Under the pieces are notes generated by a model, which was not told the DNA's origin, searched no databases, and was given only the letters and a program-made list of their open reading frames with translations. From positions 62,001 through 126,000 of the forward strand of contig CAYQOX010000004.1 in assembly GCA_964419335.1 (NCBI GenBank): DNA of 64,000 bases, given 5' to 3'. A program made the position numbers and the translations under genes. The DNA comes from CAYQOX01 sp964419335. GTDB lineage: Bacteria > Hinthialibacterota > Hinthialibacteria > Hinthialibacterales > Hinthialibacteraceae. Shown one piece after another: positions 25,846 to 35,555 of the stretch; within the stretch, counting starts at the first letter, position 1, and each line of letters starts with the position of its first letter.

Positions 25846-27023
25846 AGGCCGTGGGTGATCTTTCGGTAAAAGTCAGGAAGGATAACATGCGGCCGAAAAC
25901 GAGCAACGCTTTCGACCGCATGCTCGGGTCGGTAAACTTGAAGCTGCGTGAGTATCGCTTTTAAAGCTTCCGCCAAGGCGTGGGGATTAGCTTCAACGAT
26001 TTTTCCCGAATACCCCTCACGCACAATCTCACGGATTTCTCCACTCGCGGTAGAAACAACTGGCAAGCCACAGGCATGAGCTTCCATGGCAAGGATTGGC
26101 ATCCCCTCATAACGGGACGTCATCAAAAGTGCTCGACTACCCGCCATCAAGTCGGCTAATTTCCATGGGCTTAAGGAGCCCAACCAATGAACAGCATATT
26201 CCATATTCATCCTCTGGGCTTTTTCCAATATTGAGTGGCGCAAATTTCCATCTCCAGCAATTAACAGGTGGATATCCCTTTCTCGACGAAGTTCGTAGAG
26301 AGTATCCAACGCCAGTTCTGGATTCTTTTGATATTCCAAACGCCCGGCGAATAATATATACTCATTCTCAGAATCTAAGCCGTATTGTTTCATGTTACGC
26401 TTCCAATCCATCTCCTCCCCACGAGGGTAATGAAAGTATTCATCCTGAAACCAAGTAGGTAAAAAGTGAATATTCTCTGTTCTGGCGGGATATCTTGCCT
26501 GCAAACTCTCAACTCCCTTACGATTCACAACGAATATTTGATCCGCCCTATTGATCGCCAGGGCTTCGAAGTAGCGATAGACAAAAGGAAGGTAACGCCA
26601 ACGGACTTCAGATTTAGAACTTACGATCTCATCGGGATTGCCATGGATACAGAGGATATTTCTAGCCGCAGGAATCGAGGTTAATGCCAGAGGCTCGATA
26701 CGATGATAGATCAAAATATCATCATGAAATACAAAATCATGTTCTCTTAGGCTCAATGGAAACCGAAGAAACAAGGGAAACCAGCGGCGCCGATTAGGTT
26801 CCACATCAGCAAGGGTAGGATAAAAATGGAGCGTTCGTTCCCGAAAAGTTAAAATATGCCATTGGCCTAGGCTGTGTTCTTTGGGGGTTTGGGACGTGCC
26901 GATCAAACAGTTTTCGTATTCTTCAGGAGCATAGCGCAACATCGAACGCACCGCTGATTCGATACCGCCAATTTTGTCTCCCCATGGATCAAAAGGATGT
27001 ACGGTTACGAAACGCCGCCTCAT
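25842..27023 (-). CDS. Glycosyltransferase family 4 (GT-B) protein
   Basis: 393 residues. Retaining GT-B fold with an N-terminal acceptor half (HPFDPWGDKIGGIESAV, about 9-25), the hinge EYILFAGRLEYQKNPELAL, and the donor-binding EX7E segment RYEGMPILAMEAHACGLPVV. It would add a sugar from a nucleotide-sugar to the growing surface glycan in the cytoplasm. Four-base overlaps with the genes on both sides show tight translational coupling. The specific sugar cannot be told. Confidence 0.92.
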   Translation of the reverse strand: MRRRFVTVHPFDPWGDKIGGIESAVRSMLRYAPEEYENCLIGTSQTPKEHSLGQWHILTFRERTLHFYPTLADVEPNRRRWFPLFLRFPLSLREHDFVFHDDILIYHRIEPLALTSIPAARNILCIHGNPDEIVSSKSEVRWRYLPFVYRYFEALAINRADQIFVVNRKGVESLQARYPARTENIHFLPTWFQDEYFHYPRGEEMDWKRNMKQYGLDSENEYILFAGRLEYQKNPELALDTLYELRRERDIHLLIAGDGNLRHSILEKAQRMNMEYAVHWLGSLSPWKLADLMAGSRALLMTSRYEGMPILAMEAHACGLPVVSTASGEIREIVREGYSGKIVEANPHALAEALKAILTQLQVYRPEHAVESVARFRPHVILPDFYRKITHGL

Positions 27024-28300
27024 GGTTGAATCAAATCCCGCGGTTCATGTCTTTTAGATTCACGGAAAGCAGCGCCGCAGGCAGCAGCAATAACCGCCCA
27101 CAGCGCATATTGATAAGCGGTGGCCGTGATCAGATTGTCATTCATGCTTCCGATCAGCCATGCACAATATAATGCTATTGCGACTAGTACCAAATGACGG
27201 GTAGGATGAGTTTCTGCTTGACGATAAGCTCGTGTTAAAGCATAACCGATGCCAATAAGCCAAGCCAAGAAAGTCAGCAATCCAAAAACGCCGGTTTCAG
27301 TTAAGAAACGCACGTAATCGTTATGGGGATCATGGCCGATTCCCTCCGGCGTTTTCATGTCGTTAATGCGGGGTGACGTGCGAAGTCCATAGCCAAACCA
27401 GGGACGATCCTTCCATTCACTTAAAAGAAATCGCCAATTTAGCAGCCGCCAAGTCACGGAATTGGTGATCCGTCCAGTTCGCTCGATCTCATCCAAATCC
27501 TCGATCTTCAATTCTTCTTTAATGCGATCTCGACCCGTTGGAGTTGCTACAAACCCCACGATAAACACGATTCCGAGCGCTAAAACAAACCAACGAATAG
27601 TTCGACTTTCCGTAAAGAGTAAAAATAGTCCAGCCCCCCCTAACATGGCTACACCGGTAAAACTAAACGTACCTATCAGTAGAATCATGGCGAGAAAAAA
27701 TAAGATAGCCCAAGCGTATTTATACGAACGCCAACGCCAATTCCAATAAAACACACCCATCACCAAAATTACGTAAAAAGCAAAAGGATTGGGATGAACG
27801 AAGGTTCCTTGAATCCGGTGATCACCACGAACGATCGCCCCTTGATGGAAGAGTAATTGGAATAAACCTACCATCGCTGGAATAACAAAAGAGAGAGATA
27901 AGAACAGAAAGATCCGCTGTCCATCTTTCTTCCAGGCATAATGAAAGAGGATCCCAACGATGGGTAAATAACTCAAAAGACGCAGCCATTCACGCAGGCA
28001 ATAGAGATAATCAGCCCCATGTTTGAGCACAGGTACAATTGCCCACAAACCAATAATAGCAAGCCAAAGTACCGTTACTCTAATCAGCGGGATATGTTTT
28101 ATTTTTATCCGTTCAGTATGAGGGAGTAAATAAAACCACACCCCTCCAGCCACGAGCACCAAAAGGCTCAATACACTCGCTGGATTGAACCTCAACGATT
28201 CCAAGAAAAACGTTTCGTCGGTGGTAATATCCAACGAAGGACGTATCACTAATACGATAAAAAGGAACCATTCAATAGCATTTCGTAAGCGTTCGTTCAT
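27020..28300 (-). CDS. O-antigen ligase/polymerase family membrane protein (Wzy/WaaL)
   Basis: 426 residues from the ATG at 28300, whose ATGA overlaps the stop of the upstream alcohol dehydrogenase gene exactly as in the other junctions of this operon. The frame itself opens at 28360. It has about ten to twelve hydrophobic helices and a large outside loop ending at the family signature FGYGLRTSPRINDMKTPEGIGHDPHNDYVRFLTETGVFG. HDPHNDYVRFLTETG is the Wzy_C hallmark. It polymerises or ligates undecaprenyl-linked glycan units on the outer face of the inner membrane. Polymerase versus ligase cannot be separated by sequence. A Wzx flippase is not in this operon. Confidence 0.9.
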   Translation of the reverse strand: MNERLRNAIEWFLFIVLVIRPSLDITTDETFFLESLRFNPASVLSLLVLVAGGVWFYLLPHTERIKIKHIPLIRVTVLWLAIIGLWAIVPVLKHGADYLYCLREWLRLLSYLPIVGILFHYAWKKDGQRIFLFLSLSFVIPAMVGLFQLLFHQGAIVRGDHRIQGTFVHPNPFAFYVILVMGVFYWNWRWRSYKYAWAILFFLAMILLIGTFSFTGVAMLGGAGLFLLFTESRTIRWFVLALGIVFIVGFVATPTGRDRIKEELKIEDLDEIERTGRITNSVTWRLLNWRFLLSEWKDRPWFGYGLRTSPRINDMKTPEGIGHDPHNDYVRFLTETGVFGLLTFLAWLIGIGYALTRAYRQAETHPTRHLVLVAIALYCAWLIGSMNDNLITATAYQYALWAVIAAACGAAFRESKRHEPRDLIQP

Positions 28301-29448
28301 GCGAAGGTACGCACCAAGTTTAACCCAATTTCGGGCGTAATTTCGATGGGATTCCCCCACATGCTATTACCCATCGACTTTTCCACCAACTGTTCATGGT
28401 CGGACTCGGGGATCGAGTATTCTTTAAAGTTACTGGGGATGCTGAGTTCTTTATTTAACATGATGATTTCATTGACCACCCAATCGGCATACCCTTGCTT
28501 AGACATAGACACATCAGGATTTAAAAGTTTACCTAAGTAAATTAATTTATCCGCCACCGCATCACGATTAAAACTTAAAGCATAGGGCAACAAAATCGCA
28601 CAAGCCTTACCATGGGGAATTTCATACATGGCGCCTAAACCGGAAGCGAAGCCATGGGCTAACCCGAGTCCCGCGTTGGCGAGGCATAAGCCGCTCAAAG
28701 TACTGGCAAGCAGCATTTGTTGCCGAACTTCAGCATTGGCCTCTTGATTAACCACCGGCCGGATAGATCGTAAGGCCATTTCCAATCCCCAAATCGCCAA
28801 GCGATCCGTATAAGGGGTAGCCTTGTGAGAGATATAAGATTCCATTAACTGGGTAATAGCATCCATACCGCTGTAAGCAGCCTGTTGAGGAGGCACTTGG
28901 GCGATTAATTCACCATCCAGGATCGCAGTATTGGGATAGAGGTAGGGACTACGAAAACTTTTCTTAAACTTTTCTTGGGGTGAAGTAATAACGGCATTCC
29001 GGGTCACTTCAGCTCCGGTTCCCGCGGTCGTGGGAATAGCAACATGATGCAGTCCTGCTTTGGTAACCGGTTTTCCCGCACCCACTCCCTCAAGATAATC
29101 GAGAATCTCCCCGCCATTGGTGACCAATCCGGCAACCGCCTTGCCGAGATCAATGACTGATCCCCCTCCTAAGGAAAGCACAATTTCAGATTTCCACTCA
29201 AGAGCCGCTTTAGTCGCCTGATTGACCATAGAAACCGTCGGTTCCCCCGTAGGCTTAACATACTCGTTGACTTCATACCCCTGTGAATGGAGTGAATGAT
29301 ACACGGACTGGAAAGAATCTGATTTATGCTGCGATTCTCCTACGACAAAAAAAATACGTTTTCCTAAGCCTTGTATCCAATCTTTCACGGTAAATCGTTT
29401 TTCAAGACCTACCACAAGGCGGGTTGGAGCATAAAAATGGAAATCCAT
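28297..29448 (-). CDS. Iron-containing alcohol dehydrogenase (group III)
   Basis: 383 residues. Metal-dependent NAD(P) dehydrogenase, Fe-ADH family: LSLGGGSVIDLGKAVAGL (nucleotide binding, about 91-108), IPTTAGTGAEVTRNAVI, and LGLAHGFASGLGAMYEIPHGKACAILLPY with two metal-ligand histidines. In the GMDAITQLMESYIS segment the usual first His after Asp (DAxTH) is Gln. That change is known in a subgroup of this family and need not abolish activity. It is first gene in the polysaccharide operon, so it may reduce or oxidise a sugar precursor or polyol used in glycan synthesis. The substrate is not known. Confidence 0.88.
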   Translation of the reverse strand: MDFHFYAPTRLVVGLEKRFTVKDWIQGLGKRIFFVVGESQHKSDSFQSVYHSLHSQGYEVNEYVKPTGEPTVSMVNQATKAALEWKSEIVLSLGGGSVIDLGKAVAGLVTNGGEILDYLEGVGAGKPVTKAGLHHVAIPTTAGTGAEVTRNAVITSPQEKFKKSFRSPYLYPNTAILDGELIAQVPPQQAAYSGMDAITQLMESYISHKATPYTDRLAIWGLEMALRSIRPVVNQEANAEVRQQMLLASTLSGLCLANAGLGLAHGFASGLGAMYEIPHGKACAILLPYALSFNRDAVADKLIYLGKLLNPDVSMSKQGYADWVVNEIIMLNKELSIPSNFKEYSIPESDHEQLVEKSMGNSMWGNPIEITPEIGLNLVRTFA

Positions 29449-29865
29449 AAAATCATTATCCCTTTTTTACTAGGCTCTGTATTCCTTTTTTTATACAAGT
29501 GAATCATCTTCAATGATATATTGTCCGCTATTTTCTAGGTATTGAAAAGCGAAACTCGATTTGTGGCAAGGTTTCAACCCTGGACGTTCTCCGCATACGC
29601 TTCTACTATTTCTCGATATTACTTTGCATTAATTAAATCAGATAAGATGCTTTTATAAAAGAAGCACTTGACCTATATTCCGGTACCTTGTGAACTAAAC
29701 CACAAGTTTATGATTGACTGCAAGGCCGTTTATCTTTTAGTAGTCAAGACGTTTTATAAAGAAGTTCAGAAGGAAACAGTGTTGATAGCAAAAAAGCAAG
29801 TAAATTAAGTATTATCTAAAACAAAGAAGAAATATAGAGTATTTTTACATCAGGAGTCATATTCG
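29449..29865. other. Intergenic region between two divergent units
   Basis: 417 bases without a credible gene. It must contain the minus-strand promoter of the polysaccharide operon and the plus-strand promoter of larC. A possible plus-strand -35 (TTGACC near 29668) lacks a convincing -10 partner. No long inverted repeat or RNA structure was noticed. Confidence 0.45.
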
Positions 29866-31044
29866 ATGAGTTCCATCCATTTTGACGTTTTCGCGGGAAT
29901 TAGCGGTGATATGTGCTTAGGTGCATTAGTAGATGTTGGATGCCCGCTTGAAATCTTAACCCAAACACTCTCGCAGCTTGAAATTCCCGGTTTTTCCTTA
30001 CAAGCAGAACGGGTTCAACGCGCCTCGCTGAGCGGAACGAAAATCGATGTTACCGTAGAAGAAGAACAGCACGTGCATCGAAAACTTAAAGATGTATTGG
30101 AAATCGTAGATCGCATTTCTTGGCCAGGTCGAGTGCGAGAACAAATCGAGGAGGTCTTTACTGCCCTGGCCTCCGCTGAAGCCAAAGTTCATAATCGCTC
30201 TATCGAAGAAATACACTTCCATGAAGTCGGCAGTTACGATGCAATTATAGATATTTCGGGAACTTTGCTCGCTCTTCATAATCTAGGCATCGAAAAAGTA
30301 ACATGCTCAAAAATCCACGTGGGCGAAGGGTTTTCAGGAAAAACGCGTCATGGACATCTTCCCTTACCTGTACCGGCTGCAGCCGAATTATTGCAGGGAT
30401 TTACCCTCTTCACTCGCGGTGTCCCTATGGAAATGGTGACCCCAACCGGTGCCGCTTTGATACACACATTGGCAAGACAATCTTCTTCCCTTCCCGAAAT
30501 GAATATTCAACGGGTAGGTTATGGGGCAGGAACCCGTGATCTCAAAGAAATTTCCAACCTATTACGGGTGTTTCTCGGCGAATCACCCGGACAAGCCACC
30601 CAAACTATAAGCGTCATAGAAACCAATATTGATGATATGAACCCAGAACATTTTGATCCTTTATTACAACGACTGCTCCAAAAAGGGGCGGTGGATGTGT
30701 TTATTACCCCGGTAATGATGAAGAAAAATCGGCCGGGGCATTTGATCACTGTGTTGACCCCCCCAGAACATAACGAGACGATTAGCCAAATTTTACTCCA
30801 GGATACAACCTCCATCGGGGTTCGCTCATACACATGTGAACGTAAAGTTTTACAACGGGAAACTTGTGATGTAGAAACTCCTTGGGGACGCGTGAAAGGG
30901 AAAGTCTGCTGGGGATGGGGTGTCGAAAAGCGCTTTACACCGGAATATGAATCGTGTCGTGCCATTCATGAGCGCACAGGAATCCCCATGGCGCGTCTTT
31001 ACTTTGAAGCACAATCAGCCTATCAAAAACTAAAGACGGGATAA
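29866..31044 (+). CDS. larC: Nickel pincer cofactor biosynthesis protein LarC
   Basis: 392 residues, full length. LarC is the CTP-dependent cyclometallase that inserts nickel into the pyridinium-dithiocarboxylate ligand to make the nickel-pincer cofactor of lactate racemase (LarA). Landmarks are FDVFAGISGDMCLGALVD at the N-terminus, EEIHFHEVGSYDAIIDISG, IHVGEGF...HGHLPLPVPAAAELLQG, PMEMVTPTGAALI, VGYGAGTRD, and the C-terminal IETNIDDMNPEHFDPLLQ region. A CAGGAG motif precedes the ATG. LarB, LarE and LarA are not in the window, so they would have to be elsewhere. The next gene starts six bases after its stop. Confidence 0.95.
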   Translation: MSSIHFDVFAGISGDMCLGALVDVGCPLEILTQTLSQLEIPGFSLQAERVQRASLSGTKIDVTVEEEQHVHRKLKDVLEIVDRISWPGRVREQIEEVFTALASAEAKVHNRSIEEIHFHEVGSYDAIIDISGTLLALHNLGIEKVTCSKIHVGEGFSGKTRHGHLPLPVPAAAELLQGFTLFTRGVPMEMVTPTGAALIHTLARQSSSLPEMNIQRVGYGAGTRDLKEISNLLRVFLGESPGQATQTISVIETNIDDMNPEHFDPLLQRLLQKGAVDVFITPVMMKKNRPGHLITVLTPPEHNETISQILLQDTTSIGVRSYTCERKVLQRETCDVETPWGRVKGKVCWGWGVEKRFTPEYESCRAIHERTGIPMARLYFEAQSAYQKLKTG

Positions 31045-31050
31045 GCCTCC

Positions 31051-32181
31051 ATGAAATCAAAAAAAATCCAAATCACCATTGCCATTCTTTTTGGAGCATT
31101 ATGTCTAGTTCTATTTTGGAATAGTGTAGAAGACTGGTCAGAAGTATGGGCGGCCATGAAACAAGCAAAATGGCGCTACTTAATTGTAGCCGTCATGGTA
31201 CAATATCTTTCGATGTTGATCCGTGCCATGCGCTGGCAATCCTTTTTAGGGGATCCCAAGGTTCCGCTAATTCGGCTCTATCTCATTACAAACATTGGCT
31301 TTATGTCCAATGGAGTATTACCGGCTCGAATGGGCGAGCTGATTCGTCCGTTTCTCGTATGGCGATATACCCAACATGCTTTTCCTACCGCAGTAGCAAC
31401 CATTGTGGTTGAGCGAGTGTTTGATTTATTGGGATTATTGTTGATCTTAGCCTTGGTATTATGGATTGCCCCCTTTCCCGTCATGGAAAGTGGACCTGAT
31501 GTTGAGTTAAAAAACGATGTTCCAACCTCTGAGATAGAAGAGCAAATTGATTTACCTTCCGATCCGCTCGAATGGGTTCAGGGAGTGGCACTAATGGGGA
31601 TCGTATTGTTCCTCGTTCTATTTTCATTCATTTCATTAATGACCTATGCCCCTATATGGAGCCTGCGAGTAGCAACCAAGATTCTATCTCCTTTGCCTAC
31701 AAAGATCTCCAAACCATTACTCCAAGCGGTGGTCTCGTTTGAGAAAGGCGCTTCTACCTTCCGAAGGCCATCTTCCCTGTTTTATTGCCTTTTCCTAACT
31801 CTCTTTTTATGGGTCTCTATGGCCTTTGGAGAGTTAGTGGTCTTATGGGCATTAGGGATCACCAAGGTATCCATGGGAGGAGCCCTTTTCCTTATGATTG
31901 GACTATGTTTTGCCGTGATGTTTCCACAACTGCCGGGCTATATTGGAACCTTTCAATTCGCAACATGGATTATCCTCCACAGAACCTTTTTTGTAGAAAG
32001 CAATGTCGCTGGAGCAGCTGCCTGGGTTTTGTGGCTATCCCAAGTTCCCCCGGTTATTCTTTTAGGCTTCATCTGTTTGGTAATCATGGGGGTCTCTTTT
32101 AAGGAGATATCGCATGTTAGGGAACATTTACCTAGAGAAATTCAAGAGGAGTTAGAAGAAGACGAGAAACCTCCACTATGA
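31051..32181 (+). CDS. Lysylphosphatidylglycerol synthase TM-region / UPF0104 flippase-like membrane protein
   Basis: 376 residues, about eight membrane helices. Signature segments are LIRAMRWQSFLG, NIGFMSNGVLPARMGELIRPFLVWR (about 90-110) with TIVVERVFDLLGLL (about 118-131), and a C-terminal MFPQLPGYIGTFQFATWIIL. The family covers the flippase-like part of MprF and uncharacterised lipid or glycolipid transport proteins. There is no C-terminal synthase domain, so it would move lipids or glycans rather than aminoacylate them. It lies six bases after larC, probably on one transcript, with no evident functional link. Confidence 0.9.
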   Translation: MKSKKIQITIAILFGALCLVLFWNSVEDWSEVWAAMKQAKWRYLIVAVMVQYLSMLIRAMRWQSFLGDPKVPLIRLYLITNIGFMSNGVLPARMGELIRPFLVWRYTQHAFPTAVATIVVERVFDLLGLLLILALVLWIAPFPVMESGPDVELKNDVPTSEIEEQIDLPSDPLEWVQGVALMGIVLFLVLFSFISLMTYAPIWSLRVATKILSPLPTKISKPLLQAVVSFEKGASTFRRPSSLFYCLFLTLFLWVSMAFGELVVLWALGITKVSMGGALFLMIGLCFAVMFPQLPGYIGTFQFATWIILHRTFFVESNVAGAAAWVLWLSQVPPVILLGFICLVIMGVSFKEISHVREHLPREIQEELEEDEKPPL

Positions 32182-32240
32182 TACAATAACGACCAAGTTG
32201 ATACATCATCACAAAAAGCCTATAGACTTTACGATCGGCT

Positions 32241-32687
32241 ATGAAACTTCCTTATGATCCGGATTTGCAAAAACCTGAAGCACTCCTAGATTGGATAAAG
32301 GATATGGAAGTGGAGATCGATATTCAAACTCTGGATCGCTATCCTACTCCACCGCTAGTTTTTTCTGAATATTACTATGATCCACCCCAGATCACGATTT
32401 ACCGCTATCTTCCCATGGAGGACTGGCTCAATCTTATGAGCCAGCATTATGCCGGATATTATGGGCCTTGGTATTTCCTCCATATTGCTTACCGTTTTTA
32501 TTTTCATTTAGAAATGAATGGTGATTACGAAGTCCCGCGAACCTGGCTGCATCAATTATTTGGAGTACGGAATACCATTGAAAAACGGGCTTATTACTTT
32601 ACCCATAAAACCTTAGGAACCCTGTTCCCGCCTCAGCGCTTTGATGGAGCAGTCGAACGCTGTTTCCAACCGTGGCAAGTAGGCTAA
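32241..32687 (+). CDS. Hypothetical protein
   Basis: 148 residues, no family recognised. The protein is soluble, rich in Tyr, Pro and Leu (for example SEYYYDPPQITIYRY and HYAGYYGPWYFLHIAYRFYFHLE), with no signal peptide or membrane helix. It is 59 bases after the flippase-like gene on the same strand. A start at the ATG 32241 fits, without a strong ribosome site. It is reported because of its compact length and position, and because no overlapping gene competes for the space. Confidence 0.55.
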   Translation: MKLPYDPDLQKPEALLDWIKDMEVEIDIQTLDRYPTPPLVFSEYYYDPPQITIYRYLPMEDWLNLMSQHYAGYYGPWYFLHIAYRFYFHLEMNGDYEVPRTWLHQLFGVRNTIEKRAYYFTHKTLGTLFPPQRFDGAVERCFQPWQVG

Positions 32688-32780
32688 AATTCAGTACCTA
32701 TTCAAAAAAAAACCATCATCTTATTAAAAGACAATGGCAAGGGAGATGGAGAAAAAATGATTACAATCAAGCGAAAGAAA

Positions 32781-35555
32781 TTAGCCCTTGAACTCCTCGA
32801 ATTCGTCGTCTGGTTCAGGTAAAGATTTTTTGGCCTGAATAGATTTTTTTGTGGAAGCATAATTGTCACTCCCACTATTCTTTTGTTTCTCTAACTTAAA
32901 TTGACTAATCAACTCTTGTAATGATACCGCCTGGGCGGAAAGTTCTTCACTGGCAGAAGCACACTCTTCGCTGGTGGAGGAATTTTGTTGCGTCACTTCA
33001 TCCAGTTGTTGTAGCGATTTACTAATTTGTTCCGCATTTTCAGACTGTTCGTTACAATTTAAATTAATCTGTTGGACAAGTTGAGAAGCATTCTTGATAC
33101 CAGGAACTATTTCTTGAATTAAGTTTCCTGCTTCTTCGGCTTGATGGACGCTGTTTTCCGCGACTTCGCTGATTTCTTTGGCCGCCGTCTGGCTCCGTTC
33201 AGCTAATTTTCGCACTTCGACCGCAACAACAGCAAAGCCTTTCCCCATCTCACCAGCCCGGGCGGCTTCAATGGCGGCATTCAATGCCAACAAATTGGTT
33301 TGTTCTGCAATATCATTAATAATCGTAATTTGCTCAGCAATCTGTTTCATTGCATCCACAGTTTTTACGACGGCTTGACCGCCATTATCCGCATCAACCG
33401 CAGCACGAGAAGAAACGCCCTCGGTTTCATTGGCATTATTCGCACTTTGTTCGATTGAAGACGTTAATTCTTCAATCGAAGCCGAGGTTTCTTCCAGACT
33501 AGCGGCTTGCTCGGATGCCGCATTCGCTAAATTCTGCGAAGAGGCGGAGAGTTCTTCTGAACTCGAAGCGACCTGTTCCGACGCCTGGCCGATACGGCTC
33601 ATAACATCATTCAGTCTCTCCCTCATCTGGTTCAATGAGCGGACGAGAATCCCAATCTCATCTTGCCGATTTTCCTGAATATGATGGGTAAAATCACCGT
33701 TCCCAATAATTTCAGCGAATTCAACTCCCCGTATTAATGGATTGGCAATTGAATTCGCAAGAAATAGAGCGAATACAATAACACAGACCGAAATAAACAC
33801 GAGAATTAACATAGCCCATCCAAGCATCCCCAATTGTTCAGCATAATCATCATAAAATCCTAAATTTGAAAACGCTTCTGCTTGATCTATTTCAGCCAAA
33901 ATTGCCCACTCAAAATCTCCAATTTGCATGGGAGCAAACGCAGATAAAACTGGATTTCCATTATAATCCGTGATGATTTTTTCATCTTTCACTCCAGAAA
34001 ACGCAGAACGAGCGGCTTCTGTATCAACTTTTCCTTTGCTAGGATTACTGAACGACGCGACAACCGAATGGTTTTCTGGATCTAGATAGGAATCCGAACG
34101 CATTAACAGATCGCTACCGACAAGATAGGTCTCACCCGTTTGTCCCATCCCGTTGCGGTCTTGCATGATGTTATTGATTGCTTCTAAGGATAGTTGGAGT
34201 GCCACAATCACTTCCACTTCCCCATTATGAATAATGGGTTGTCCAATAAAAGCAGCAGGGGCACCGTCACTTGGGGCATAAGGAGCAAAATCTACAATGC
34301 CATACGATTTATTCTGTAATATTTGGCGGGTTAAATCTCCCAAATTTGAATCTTTGTAGGTACCGTTTAGAATGTTTGTTTGATAATCGGCTTCTTGTTC
34401 AACGGTATAAAAAACCATCCCCTCAGGATGAATCAAAAATAAATCATAATACCCATAGCGTTCTTTGTAATCTGTAAAATAATCCTGATCTTTACCCTTA
34501 ACTTTCGGTGCGATTGCCTCTTCCATATCAATTTTCGAAACCATCGCCCAATTCAGGCCTTCGATCGCTAATGGATCATAAGCAACTATAACCAATCGAC
34601 CCGAAGAATCCGTATAGACTTCTTGTCCCTCATCTCCGTTTAAAGCTTTATCTATGTATGGAGTCGATATTTCATAACCAATAACATATTCTCCATCTCC
34701 CATCGTGAGCATATCACTACGGAATTCGCTTACTCCCTGATCACGTCCCACGAGATAGGTTTCACCTGTTTGTCCCATTCCTTGGCGCTGTTGAACTATG
34801 TTATTAGTTTTATCTGAAGATAATTGATACGCCAATACCCCCAATAATTCACCTGTAGAATTATGTACCGGTCCGGCAATAAAAGCCGCTTCTTCTTTGG
34901 AGGGTTCATAATACTCATAATCTTGGAGCACAACTTTTTCTTTTCCCTGCTTAAAAGCTTCCGCCAAACCTGAATCGGCATAAGGGCCCGTCTCCAAATT
35001 GGTCGCCAAGTCATCCTCCTGAGCCGCCGTCCATACAACATCCCCAGAGGAAGAAATCATAAACAAATCATAGTATCCATATTTCTCAACATAGGTCTTT
35101 AATTTGGGGCCATGGTATTCATCCCATTCCTTCCATGCTTTTCCTTCAATGCCCTCTTCATGGAAAGCCTCACTAAAACGTTCAAAAGCCGTTTCTACCG
35201 CACTATTATTTCGGTAAACCTCAATATCGGCATATCGTTCCTCAAAATAATCTTCTATCTGGTTCCTCTTGAGTTCTTGAACCGACTCTAATTTCTGGAA
35301 AGCTTCTTCCCGCAATACATCAACCGTTTCGGCCAGAACTCCCACATCTCCTTGTCTTTCACTAAAAAAACGATCCAATTGAGATTGCTTAATATCGCGG
35401 ACACTTTCCAATTGATTGAAAGATTGTGTTCTCAATTCCTTGCTGGTATTCTGATAACTAATTGCCATTGCGATCAAAAGAGGAATAAGACCAGTTAGAA
35501 GAAACAGCCCTATAAGTTTCGGTTTCATACGAATATCGTTCATTTTTAGCTTCAT
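32781..35555 (-). CDS. Methyl-accepting chemotaxis protein with a duplicated sensor region
   Basis: 924 residues. The ATG at 35555 has GGGGGAG upstream. A first membrane helix (about 13-33) and a second (about 577-600) bound a periplasmic region of about 540 residues. Within it, residues 158-270 and 366-480 are repeats of each other: both contain a (K/R)YGYYDLF segment and the identical 12-mer GMGQTGETYLVG. A third sensor-like part (about 485-560) ends ANLGF-like before the membrane. HAMP (about 601-655) is followed by a long cytoplasmic coiled coil with the kinase-control hairpin IAEQTNLLALNAAIEAARAG. There is no CheR-tether pentapeptide at the end (EEFKG). No che genes are near. Confidence 0.93.
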   Translation of the reverse strand: MKLKMNDIRMKPKLIGLFLLTGLIPLLIAMAISYQNTSKELRTQSFNQLESVRDIKQSQLDRFFSERQGDVGVLAETVDVLREEAFQKLESVQELKRNQIEDYFEERYADIEVYRNNSAVETAFERFSEAFHEEGIEGKAWKEWDEYHGPKLKTYVEKYGYYDLFMISSSGDVVWTAAQEDDLATNLETGPYADSGLAEAFKQGKEKVVLQDYEYYEPSKEEAAFIAGPVHNSTGELLGVLAYQLSSDKTNNIVQQRQGMGQTGETYLVGRDQGVSEFRSDMLTMGDGEYVIGYEISTPYIDKALNGDEGQEVYTDSSGRLVIVAYDPLAIEGLNWAMVSKIDMEEAIAPKVKGKDQDYFTDYKERYGYYDLFLIHPEGMVFYTVEQEADYQTNILNGTYKDSNLGDLTRQILQNKSYGIVDFAPYAPSDGAPAAFIGQPIIHNGEVEVIVALQLSLEAINNIMQDRNGMGQTGETYLVGSDLLMRSDSYLDPENHSVVASFSNPSKGKVDTEAARSAFSGVKDEKIITDYNGNPVLSAFAPMQIGDFEWAILAEIDQAEAFSNLGFYDDYAEQLGMLGWAMLILVFISVCVIVFALFLANSIANPLIRGVEFAEIIGNGDFTHHIQENRQDEIGILVRSLNQMRERLNDVMSRIGQASEQVASSSEELSASSQNLANAASEQAASLEETSASIEELTSSIEQSANNANETEGVSSRAAVDADNGGQAVVKTVDAMKQIAEQITIINDIAEQTNLLALNAAIEAARAGEMGKGFAVVAVEVRKLAERSQTAAKEISEVAENSVHQAEEAGNLIQEIVPGIKNASQLVQQINLNCNEQSENAEQISKSLQQLDEVTQQNSSTSEECASASEELSAQAVSLQELISQFKLEKQKNSGSDNYASTKKSIQAKKSLPEPDDEFEEFKG

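Noticed and set aside
29668..29700. Candidate promoter TTGACC before larC
   Set aside because: No -10 element at a proper distance; it remains a single hexamer match.
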